From JBGAHD01 sp044226395 (lineage in GTDB: Bacteria > Pseudomonadota > Gammaproteobacteria > Xanthomonadales > Ahniellaceae): a stretch of DNA of 64,000 bases. Each line of letters starts with the position of its first letter. Positions within the stretch are counted from its first letter, which is position 1. Of the stretch, positions 8,668-23,495 are shown in pieces. Below the pieces are notes generated by a model that had not been told where the DNA came from, did no database searches, and saw only the letters and a list, made by a program, of their open reading frames with translations. The position numbers and the translations under genes were made by a program. Location of the stretch: positions 372,001-436,000 of the forward strand of contig JBGAHD010000003.1 in assembly GCA_044226395.1 (NCBI GenBank), given 5' to 3'.

Positions 8668-11600
8668 ATGGCTGCTCGTGGAGAGGACCTGCGCCAGATC
8701 GGCGATTTCGAAGCGCTGTGCCGCTATTTGGAAGACACGCTGGGCTGGCCACTGGGCGAGTACGATTTTGATGCGCTGACCTTCCAGTACGAGCCGGAAG
8801 AGCTGGGTCTGCTAGACCAGTATGCCGACGCCATCGAAAGCATCCACCAGCTGCGGCCGGTCGTGGACGGCCAGCCTTGGGGCATCTTCTTCGTCCGCTT
8901 CAGGAAGAAAAAGTTGCCGGTCGGCGTGCTGCGCCGCATCCTCAGCCAGCTCGTGCTGAAGAAGCGGGCATCGGCCAACCAGGCCGAGCGCGCCGCCTGG
9001 CGAGCCGACGATCTGCTGTTCGTCTCGGCTTTCGGCGAGGAGGCGGGCAGGAACCGCGAGATCGCCTTCGCTCACTTCCACCGGCATGGGAGCGACCTGC
9101 CGACCCTGCGGGTGATCGGATGGGACGGCAACGACACGCCGTTGAAGCTTGAGTATCTGCAGGGCGTGGTCGCCGACAAGCTGCGGTGGCCGAGCGAACC
9201 CACAGATGCGGACGCGTGGCGAAAGCTTTGGCGCAGTCCGTTCCGGCACCGGCCGGGCCACGTCATCCGCAAGTCCGACGAGCTGGCGCAGGAGCTGGCC
9301 AAGCTGGCGCGTGCCATCCGCGATCGCGCGCAGGCGGTGATGAAGGCCGAAAGTGCCAAGGGTCCGCTGACGCAACTGTACGACGCCTTCAAGAAGTCGC
9401 TGATCCATGATCTCACCCCAGAAGGCTTTGCCGATACTTACGCGCAGACCATCACTTACGGTCTGCTGACCGCGGCGATTTCGCGCACCGAAATGTCGGA
9501 AGGTCGCCATGGCACCGCGCTGCTAGCGTCCGACCTCGCGGACATGGTGCCGGTCACCAACCCCTTTCTGAAGGAGATGCTGCAGACCTTCCTCGAAGTC
9601 GGTGGCCGCAAGGGTGGCGTCGATTTCGACGAGCTAGGTGTGCAAGACGTGGTCGAGTTGCTGCGCGGCGAAGACACCGATCTGCCGGCGATCTTGCGCG
9701 ACTTCGGCAACAAGACGCGGGGCGAGGACCCGGTCATCCACTTCTACGAGCATTTCCTCAAGGCCTACAACAAGCAGCTCAAGATCCAGCGCGGCGTCTT
9801 CTACACCCCGCAGCCCGTTGTCTCCTACATCGTCCGTAGCGTCCACGAACTCCTGCAAACCGAGTTCGGCCTCGCCGACGGTCTCGCCGACACCACCACC
9901 TGGGGCGAGATGCTGAAAAAGCATCCCGGCCTGAAGCTCCCGCCGCTCACCGACGAGCCGGGAGAGAAGCGCACCATCTCGTCGGACGAATCCTTCGTCC
10001 AAATCCTCGACCCCGCGACCGGCACTGCCACCTTCCTCGTCGAAGTCATCGACGTCATCCACCGCACCCTCGCGGCGAAGTGGCAGCAGCAGCGCCTCAC
10101 CGACGCCCAGCAGCGCGCCGCGTGGAACGACTACGTGTCGAGGCACCTCCTCCCGCGCCTCCATGCCTTCGAGCTGATGATGGCCCCCTACGCCATCGCC
10201 CACATGAAAATCGGCCTAAAGCTCGCCGAGACCGGCTACCGCTTCGGCACCGAGGAGCGCGCCCGCATTTACCTCACCAACGCCCTCGAACCGTGGGTGA
10301 AACAGCTCCCGCTCATCGGCTTCGAAGCCCTCGCCCACGAAGCCGCCGCGGTGAACGAAATCAAACGCCACAAGCGCTTTACCGTCGTACTCGGAAACCC
10401 GCCGTATGCGCGACACTCTTCAAACCCGAGTAGGGACTCGGATGGCAAAATGACCTTCATCGGGCAACTAATGGAGAGCTATAAGGAGGGGTGCCCTGAA
10501 TTGAGAAAGCCAGCGCAGGCAAAATACCTCCAAGATGACTACGTGAAGTTTATTCGACTCGCGGAGGCCGTTCTCAGAACTACGGGAAGCGGAGCGTGGG
10601 GATTCATAACCAACCACAGCTTCTTGGACAACCCGACGTTCCGCGGAATGCGCCGTCACCTGAAGGACTCGTTCTCCAAACTTTGGTTTCTCGATCTCCA
10701 CGGCAGCAGCAAGAAGAAGGAGGTCGCACCTGATGGTGGCAATGAAGAGAATGTCTTCGACATCCAACAAGGGGTAGCCGTTGGTCTCGGTGTTGCAACC
10801 GCCAAAGTCGGAGACGAAACCGAAGTGAGCCACGGCGATTTATGGGGAATTCGGAAGGGAAAATACGCCACGCTCAGTTCATTGGACGTCGGAAGTTCTA
10901 GGTGGGTAAGTCTGCCATCGTCAGAGCCGATGAACTTGTTCGTCCCGCAGAATGAACTGCTAAAGCTCGAGTATGAGCAGTTTCCGAAGTTACCTGAAAT
11001 CTTCGACCAGAACGGAGACCCTGCTCCTGGAGTTGTCACGACGCACGATGAATTCGCGATTGCCTTTACGCGCGCTGAGATTGCCGAACATGTGGAGAAA
11101 CTTCTCGCGACCAGAACCGAAGCCGAGGCGAGAGAGATATTCCGCCTTTGCACACAAGACCAGTGGAATTATGACGCGGCAAAGCGCGAGTTGAAGCTTG
11201 GATTGTGGGAGAACGAAGTCGGAAAGATCCTCTATCGACCGTTCGACATTCGATGGACGATCTACGATCGGAACGTCGCAGTCCACCGACGCGAACGGGT
11301 AACTCGCCACATGCTCAAATTGAAGAATCTGAGCCTCGTGTCGGCACGAGCAAATCGTTCGCCTTCAATGGATCACTTCTTTTGTTCCCGCTTCCCAAGC
11401 GAAACAAAGTGCGGTGAATCCACAATCCAGTCCTACTTCTTCCCGCTCTTCTTGGCGGGTGATGGCGACGATGAACATCAAGGGGCGCTCGGATTGGATA
11501 GCGGCGCTCGTTGCAATATCGGGCAACCATTCATCAGAAGGGTTGAGGCTTTGACTCGAACGTCAAAGGACCGTCTGACGCCCGCAGACATCTTCCACTA

Positions 11601-12186
11601 CGCCTACGCGGTGTTTCACAGTCCCGGTTACCGGAGACGCTACGCGGAGTTTCTGAAGATAGATTTCCCGCGTCTGCCGTTGACCAGAAGCCTGGATCTG
11701 TTCCGCGCGCTGGCCCGGATCGGCGGCGAACTCACCGCCCTGCACCTGCTGGAATCGCCCCGGCTCGCCCAGCCCATCACCGAGTTCATTGGCAGTCGGA
11801 ATCCCGAGGTCGAAAAAGTCTCGTGGTCGCGCGACACCGTTTGGGTGGACAAGGCGCAGACCATCGGCTTCCGCGGCGTGCGCGAGCCCGTGTGGAACTT
11901 CCACATCGGCGGCTATCAGGTCTGCGAGAAGTGGCTTAAGGACCGTGGGCCGAAGCTGGGCCAGCCCGGCCGCAAACTCTCGAAGGACGACATCGCCCAC
12001 TACCAGAAGATCATCGTCGCGCTCTCCGAAACCATCCGCCTGATGGCCGAGATCGACCGAACCATCGACCACCACGGCGGCTGGCCCGGCGCGTTCGTAT
12101 CTTCGACAGCGGTTGAAGATGACGGGGCCGGACCGGAACCGCGAGCCCAAGCATTACGCTTGGAAGCGGAGCGCGCCCCGAAGTAG
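8668..12186 (+). CDS. Type ISP-like adenine-specific DNA methyltransferase with C-terminal specificity region
   Basis: An 1172-residue protein expected to methylate adenine in a recognition site and give the partner nuclease-helicase its specificity. An N-terminal coupling-like region (1-230) precedes a helical part. The methylase core then shows FYTPQPVVSYIV (about 377), motif I ILDPATGTATF (about 445), which binds S-adenosylmethionine, and catalytic motif IV NPPY (about 577-580). Residues from about 590 on resemble the specificity domain of type ISP enzymes (HSPGYRRRYAEF near 985, then DLFRALARIGGELTALHLLE). GGGGAAG precedes the ATG. G+C falls inside the gene between roughly 10420 and 11570 (about 50% in lines I counted, against 65-73% on both sides), which fits exchange of the specificity module. 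The reading frame looks coding again directly after the TAG at 12184, so the C-terminus may be truncated. Confidence 0.87.
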   Translation: MAARGEDLRQIGDFEALCRYLEDTLGWPLGEYDFDALTFQYEPEELGLLDQYADAIESIHQLRPVVDGQPWGIFFVRFRKKKLPVGVLRRILSQLVLKKRASANQAERAAWRADDLLFVSAFGEEAGRNREIAFAHFHRHGSDLPTLRVIGWDGNDTPLKLEYLQGVVADKLRWPSEPTDADAWRKLWRSPFRHRPGHVIRKSDELAQELAKLARAIRDRAQAVMKAESAKGPLTQLYDAFKKSLIHDLTPEGFADTYAQTITYGLLTAAISRTEMSEGRHGTALLASDLADMVPVTNPFLKEMLQTFLEVGGRKGGVDFDELGVQDVVELLRGEDTDLPAILRDFGNKTRGEDPVIHFYEHFLKAYNKQLKIQRGVFYTPQPVVSYIVRSVHELLQTEFGLADGLADTTTWGEMLKKHPGLKLPPLTDEPGEKRTISSDESFVQILDPATGTATFLVEVIDVIHRTLAAKWQQQRLTDAQQRAAWNDYVSRHLLPRLHAFELMMAPYAIAHMKIGLKLAETGYRFGTEERARIYLTNALEPWVKQLPLIGFEALAHEAAAVNEIKRHKRFTVVLGNPPYARHSSNPSRDSDGKMTFIGQLMESYKEGCPELRKPAQAKYLQDDYVKFIRLAEAVLRTTGSGAWGFITNHSFLDNPTFRGMRRHLKDSFSKLWFLDLHGSSKKKEVAPDGGNEENVFDIQQGVAVGLGVATAKVGDETEVSHGDLWGIRKGKYATLSSLDVGSSRWVSLPSSEPMNLFVPQNELLKLEYEQFPKLPEIFDQNGDPAPGVVTTHDEFAIAFTRAEIAEHVEKLLATRTEAEAREIFRLCTQDQWNYDAAKRELKLGLWENEVGKILYRPFDIRWTIYDRNVAVHRRERVTRHMLKLKNLSLVSARANRSPSMDHFFCSRFPSETKCGESTIQSYFFPLFLAGDGDDEHQGALGLDSGARCNIGQPFIRRVEALTRTSKDRLTPADIFHYAYAVFHSPGYRRRYAEFLKIDFPRLPLTRSLDLFRALARIGGELTALHLLESPRLAQPITEFIGSRNPEVEKVSWSRDTVWVDKAQTIGFRGVREPVWNFHIGGYQVCEKWLKDRGPKLGQPGRKLSKDDIAHYQKIIVALSETIRLMAEIDRTIDHHGGWPGAFVSSTAVEDDGAGPEPRAQALRLEAERAPK

Positions 12187-12201
12187 GAGCGTACTTCCTA
12201 C
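12147..12201. repeat. Two adjacent hairpins spanning the methyltransferase stop codon
   Basis: Two perfect inverted repeats lie 19 bases apart: CCAAGC (12147-12152) with GCTTGG (12158-12163) around a 5-base loop, and GTAGGA (12183-12188) with TCCTAC (12196-12201) around a 7-base loop. The second contains the TAG that ends the methyltransferase. The arrangement resembles a REP-type doublet, but only one copy was noticed in the window, so identity is a guess. Confidence 0.4.
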
Positions 12202-12715
12202 GACCTCTTCGCCGGAGCCACGCAGTCGCAAGTACCCGGTGAACAAAAGGCCGCCGCGGAAGAGCCGCGTATCGATGTCAACGACACGGGCGCGCTTTGC
12301 GCCGCGATTCGGCAATACCTGGGTGACGGCGCAATTCGGACCCGCGACGACGCCATCACGACGCTGGCACGCGCATTTGGTTACCCAGTGCACGGGTAGC
12401 GCCATCCGTGCGGCCCTGGACAACGCTATCCGCACCGCCGTATGGCGCGGCATCCTGCAGAACAAGGGTGGCGGACTCAGTCTCCGCTACCGCACCCTGG
12501 AGCAATATGCCGAAGACGACCGCGATGGCCTGGAAATCCAGTTACTAGCCGCGCTCGACGGCCGCATCTGGGTCGGACGGGAGGATGCCACTACTGCTTC
12601 TGCGCGCTGGACGGGCTTCCGGCGCACGGGTTCCAAGATTGAAGAGGTCGCAGACTCGTTGATCAACGGCCTTCTGCGCGAGGAGCGCTTGGATAAGGAT
12701 GGCACTCGGATCTGA
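12187..12715 (+). pseudogene. Decayed remnant downstream of methyltransferase, tandem winged-helix-like repeats
   Basis: No intact gene, but clear coding traces. Directly after the methyltransferase TAG the same frame continues for 70 codons (YDLFAGATQSQVPG, then DDAITTLARAFGYPVHG) and stops at TAG 12397-12399. The similarity continues in the +1 frame (SAIRAALDNAIRTAVWRGIL) to the TGA ending at 12715. Two units align with each other: RDDAITTLARAFGYPVHGSA to AVWRGIL, and REDATTASARWTGFRRTGSK to LLREERL. This suggests a duplicated helical or winged-helix domain. From memory, similar repeats end some restriction- or helicase-associated proteins (DUF3320-like); this is unverified. One stop and one frameshift separate it from the upstream gene. 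Either a third gene has decayed or the methyltransferase has lost its C-terminus. Sequencing error at the frameshift cannot be excluded. Confidence 0.6.
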
Positions 12716-12892
12716 CGAGTCGGCTACCCGAATGCGCCGGCTTCTTTAGGTGCTATCGCGGATCACCCAGTGTGCCGACACAGTGCCGACGCCACCGGCC
12801 CACGTAATAACTGTGTTCCCCAAGCAACGAGTTCATTCCGGAGGAAACGGCTTTGTTCCTTACCTACACACTCTGCGGGACAGTGATGCAGG

Positions 12893-14725
12893 CTACTCCA
12901 CCGTCACCGACTTCGCCAAATTCCTCGGCTGATCCACATCCGTGCCCTTCAACACCGCGACGTGATACGCCAGCAACTGCAACGGAATCGTAAACGCTGC
13001 TGGCGCGACGAAGTTGCCGCCGGATTCGATGGTGATTAGGGCGCCGCGTTCGCCGATTTGGGCGATGCCGGATTCGTGGTCGGCGAAGACGAAGAGTTCA
13101 CCGCCGCGGGCGCGTACTTCTTCGAGATTGGATTTGAGTTTCTCGAGGAGTTGATTGTTGGGCGCGACGGTGATGACGGGCATGTCTTCGTCGACGAGGG
13201 CGAGCGGGCCGTGCTTGAGTTCGCCGGCCGGATACGCCTCAGCGTGGATGTAGGAGATTTCCTTGAGCTTGAGCGAGCCTTCGAGCGCGATGGGGTATTG
13301 CGCGCCACGGCCGAGGAACAAGGCGTGGTGCTTGTTGACGAACTTCTCGGCGAGTTGGGCGATGACCGGGTCGAGCTTCAGCGCTTCGGCGACGATGCGC
13401 GGCAGCGCGGCGAGTTGGTTGACCAGGCGCTTGTACTTGTCGGCGGGCATCTTGTTGACGCGGCCGAGTTCGAGCGTGAACAGGGCCAGCGCCACGAGTT
13501 GCGTGGTGAAGGCCTTGGTCGAGGCGACGCCGATCTCGGGGCCGGCGCGGGTCATCAGCACCAAATCAGACTCGCGCACTAGCGATGACTCGGGCACATT
13601 GCAGATGGCGAGCTTGCCGATGTAACCGCGATCGGCGCCGCTGCGCAGCGCGGCCAAGGTGTCGGCGGTTTCGCCGGATTGCGAGACGGCCAGGAACAAG
13701 GTGCCTGGCGGCACGACGACTTGGCGATAGCGATATTCGCTCGCCACTTCGACATTGCAGGGAATGCCGGCGAGGCTTTCGATCCAATAGCGCGCGACCA
13801 GGCCGGCGTGATAGCTGGTGCCGCAGGCGACGATGTGGATTTGCTTGACCTTGCCCAGCAGTTCATCGGCGTCGACGCCAAGAATGTTGGGCAGCACGCG
13901 GTCATCGGCGATGCGGCCTTCGAGCGTGCGCGCCACGGCTTCGGGTTGCTCGTGGATTTCCTTGAGCATGTAGTGACGATACTCGCCGCGTTCCACCGCG
14001 TCGGCGCTGAGGTCGGTGACTTTGACGTCGCGCTCGGCGGGCTTGCCTTCGGCATTCCAGATGCGATAGCTGTCGCGCGTGATTTCGGCGATGTCGCCTT
14101 CGTTCAAATAGACGAAGCGGTTGGTGACGCGCAGAAGTGCTTGCACATCGGAACCGAGAAAATGCTCGCCGATGCCGATGCCCAGCACCAACGGACTGCC
14201 GCGACGCGCGCCCACGGCGTGGCCGGGGTTGTTGCGATCGATCACGGCGATGGAATAGGCGCCATGCAGGCGCTGGGTGACAGCGATGACGGCCTCGGCC
14301 AGCGATTTGCCGGCGCGCAGGGTGTCGTCGATCATGTGAGCGATGACTTCAGTATCGGTCTCGGAGGTAAACGCATATCCCTTCTTCTCGAGTTCGGCGC
14401 GAAGTTCCGCGTGGTTCTCGATGATGCCGTTGTGGACCACGGCCACGGTGTCGGACGACAGCATGGGATGCGCGTTGCGTTCGCTCGGCACGCCATGCGT
14501 GGCCCAGCGCGTGTGCGCGATGCCGGTGTGGCCTTGCACGGGTTCGCGTTCCTGCAGATTCTCCAGTTCGCGCACCTTGCCCTTGGTGCGCAAGCGACGC
14601 AGCGCGCCGTCATGAATGACCGAGATACCCGCCGAGTCGTAGCCGCGATATTCCAGCGCCTTCAATCCCGCGATCAGGATGGGCACGACATCGCGTTGAG
14701 CGGTAGCAGCGACAATTCCACACAT
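12893..14725 (-). CDS. glmS: Glutamine--fructose-6-phosphate aminotransferase (isomerizing)
   Basis: Makes glucosamine-6-phosphate from fructose-6-phosphate and glutamine, the first committed step to UDP-GlcNAc, in the cytoplasm. At 610 residues it has the usual length. It begins MCGIVAA, so Cys2 is the class II glutaminase nucleophile, and TRWATHG and GIIENHAELR follow. Two SIS isomerase domains fill the rest, with SQSGETADTLAAL (about 350) and the C-terminal DQPRNLAKSVTVE that places the catalytic lysine. GAGGAG precedes the ATG. It is last in the leftward cluster after galE and the VanZ-like gene. The location suggests amino-sugar supply for the neighbouring surface-polymer genes, but glmS is also essential for peptidoglycan and is the only copy in view. 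Confidence 0.97.
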   Translation of the reverse strand: MCGIVAATAQRDVVPILIAGLKALEYRGYDSAGISVIHDGALRRLRTKGKVRELENLQEREPVQGHTGIAHTRWATHGVPSERNAHPMLSSDTVAVVHNGIIENHAELRAELEKKGYAFTSETDTEVIAHMIDDTLRAGKSLAEAVIAVTQRLHGAYSIAVIDRNNPGHAVGARRGSPLVLGIGIGEHFLGSDVQALLRVTNRFVYLNEGDIAEITRDSYRIWNAEGKPAERDVKVTDLSADAVERGEYRHYMLKEIHEQPEAVARTLEGRIADDRVLPNILGVDADELLGKVKQIHIVACGTSYHAGLVARYWIESLAGIPCNVEVASEYRYRQVVVPPGTLFLAVSQSGETADTLAALRSGADRGYIGKLAICNVPESSLVRESDLVLMTRAGPEIGVASTKAFTTQLVALALFTLELGRVNKMPADKYKRLVNQLAALPRIVAEALKLDPVIAQLAEKFVNKHHALFLGRGAQYPIALEGSLKLKEISYIHAEAYPAGELKHGPLALVDEDMPVITVAPNNQLLEKLKSNLEEVRARGGELFVFADHESGIAQIGERGALITIESGGNFVAPAAFTIPLQLLAYHVAVLKGTDVDQPRNLAKSVTVE

Positions 14726-14745
14726 TGCAAGAACTCCTCGGTACG

Positions 14746-15153
14746 TCAGCGCGGTTGGCGAGTCTGCGCGGACCTTGTGTCGACCACGGGGATGATTCGG
14801 GCCAAAATCAGGGCAACTACCGCGCCGACCAGATCGCGCAAGGCGTCGGCCAGATCAGCGTAGCGGCCAGGGATGAATTGTTGCAGCCCCTCGGAGCCCG
14901 CGGCCAGTGCCAGCAGCACGCCGAGCGTGGCCGCGTCGGCGGCCCACGGACCAAGGCCCGCGCGGCTGAAGCTGTGACGCCAGATCAGGCCCAGCAGCGC
15001 GAACGTGGGCACATGCAAGAAGTTGACGAAGGCCTGATAGCGCTCCGGCAAGGGATTGGGCACCAGCATCAGCACGGCCAGCGCCGCCGTGGCGGCCACG
15101 GCGGCGAGCCAGGGGCGGGTCAGGCGTTCGAGGGCGTGACGCGCCAGGCTCAA
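14746..15153 (-). CDS. VanZ-like small membrane protein
   Basis: A membrane protein of about 135 residues with four hydrophobic helices (WLAAVAATAALAVLMLVPNP, VPTFALLGLIWR, AATLGVLLALAAGSEGLQQF, and LVGAVVALILARIIPVV). The motif SEGLQQFIPGRYADLADALR is typical of VanZ-family proteins, whose founding member gives low-level teicoplanin resistance; most relatives have unknown roles. The proposed start is a TTG overlapping the galE stop (TTGA at 15150-15153), consistent with translational coupling. A much longer upstream frame through galE is rejected because its residues are shadow composition. CTG at 15147 is another possible start, so the N-terminus is uncertain. Confidence 0.75.
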   Translation of the reverse strand: MSLARHALERLTRPWLAAVAATAALAVLMLVPNPLPERYQAFVNFLHVPTFALLGLIWRHSFSRAGLGPWAADAATLGVLLALAAGSEGLQQFIPGRYADLADALRDLVGAVVALILARIIPVVDTRSAQTRQPR

Positions 15154-16139
15154 GCCGCGCGCCCCGCGAGCTTGCGCTCCCAGGCCAGCGCCGTGCGCGC
15201 GATGACGTCCAGATCGTCGTGGCGTGGCTGCCAGCCCAGCACTTGGCGAATGCGCGCGCATTCGGCGATGAGTTCGGGCGGGTCGCCGGCGCGGCGCGGC
15301 TCTTCGATGACCTTGATCGGCGCGCCATGCGCGCGCGTCACGGCGTCGATCACTTCGCGCACGGTGTAGCCGTGGCCGTAGCCGCAATTGAGGATCTGCG
15401 AATCGCCACTGTCGCGCAGATAGGCCAGCGCGCGCACGTGCGCGTCGGCCAGATCGACGACATGAATGTAGTCGCGCACGCCCGTGCCATCGCGCGTGGC
15501 GTAGTCCGTGCCATAGATCGACACATGCGGGCGCTTGCCGACCGCGGCTTCGCACACGACCTTGGTCAGCAAGGTCGCGCGCGCGGTCGATTGGCCGACG
15601 CGGCCTTCGAGATCGCAGCCGGCCACGTTGAAATAGCGCAGTGCGACGTAGCGCAGCGCGCTCGCGGCGGACAGATCGCGCAGCATCCATTCGCTCATGA
15701 GTTTTGACGTGCCGTAAGGATTGATTGGCGCGAGCGGCGAGTCCTCGGCCGCGCGACCGCCCGGGGGCATGCCGTACACGGCGGCGGTGGACGAAAACAC
15801 GAAATGCTTCACGCCCGAATCGCGGCACACTTCCAAGAGATTGCGTGTGGCGCAGGTGTTGTTGGCGTAGTAATGCAGCGGATCGGATACCGATTCGGGC
15901 ACGATGGTTCGCGCGGCGAAGTGCAGCACGGTGTCGATGCCGTGGTCGCGCATCAGGCGCGAAAGCAACTCGCGATCGCCGACTTCGCCGATCACGAGTT
16001 CGGCGCCGAGTACGGCCTCGCGAAAACCCGTACTGAGGTTATCGAGCACGATCACGCGCTCGCCGGCTTCAACCAAACGCAGCACGACATGACTGCCGAT
16101 GTAGCCGGCGCCACCGGTGACGAGAAGGGGTTTGCTCAT
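15150..16139 (-). CDS. galE: UDP-glucose 4-epimerase
   Basis: Interconverts UDP-glucose and UDP-galactose using bound NAD, supplying galactose units for surface polymers. The 329-residue protein starts at an ATG giving MSKPLLVTGGAGYIGSH, whose GGAGYIGS is the Rossmann NAD loop. It carries YGTSKLMSE (about 146-154), the YxxxK catalytic pair, and NPYG just before it, plus the usual sugar-binding NCGYGHGYTVREV region near residue 250. It lies 60 bases downstream of the NRPS gene on the same strand, and its stop overlaps the VanZ-like start. This suggests it is read in the same leftward unit. Specificity for UDP-GlcNAc as well as UDP-Glc cannot be decided from sequence. Confidence 0.93.
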   Translation of the reverse strand: MSKPLLVTGGAGYIGSHVVLRLVEAGERVIVLDNLSTGFREAVLGAELVIGEVGDRELLSRLMRDHGIDTVLHFAARTIVPESVSDPLHYYANNTCATRNLLEVCRDSGVKHFVFSSTAAVYGMPPGGRAAEDSPLAPINPYGTSKLMSEWMLRDLSAASALRYVALRYFNVAGCDLEGRVGQSTARATLLTKVVCEAAVGKRPHVSIYGTDYATRDGTGVRDYIHVVDLADAHVRALAYLRDSGDSQILNCGYGHGYTVREVIDAVTRAHGAPIKVIEEPRRAGDPPELIAECARIRQVLGWQPRHDDLDVIARTALAWERKLAGRAA

Positions 16140-16199
16140 CGCGAGAGTCCTGAATGACGTTGCCTACGGGGCGCGGTGAAAGTCGAATGCATAATCGGT

Positions 16200-23492
<7,293 letters not shown>

Positions 23493-23495
23493 CGC

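Noticed and set aside
5509..12715. DISARM or BREX system
   Set aside because: No DrmA/DrmB, PglZ or BrxC-like genes are nearby; only two intact genes are present.
12750..12932. Small plus-strand gene (GYSTVTDFAKFLG)
   Set aside because: Its end is the antisense of the glmS C-terminus, with no ribosome site.
15154..15828. N-terminal extension of the VanZ-like frame through galE
   Set aside because: Arg-rich shadow sequence lying inside galE; hydrophobic helices begin only after the galE stop.
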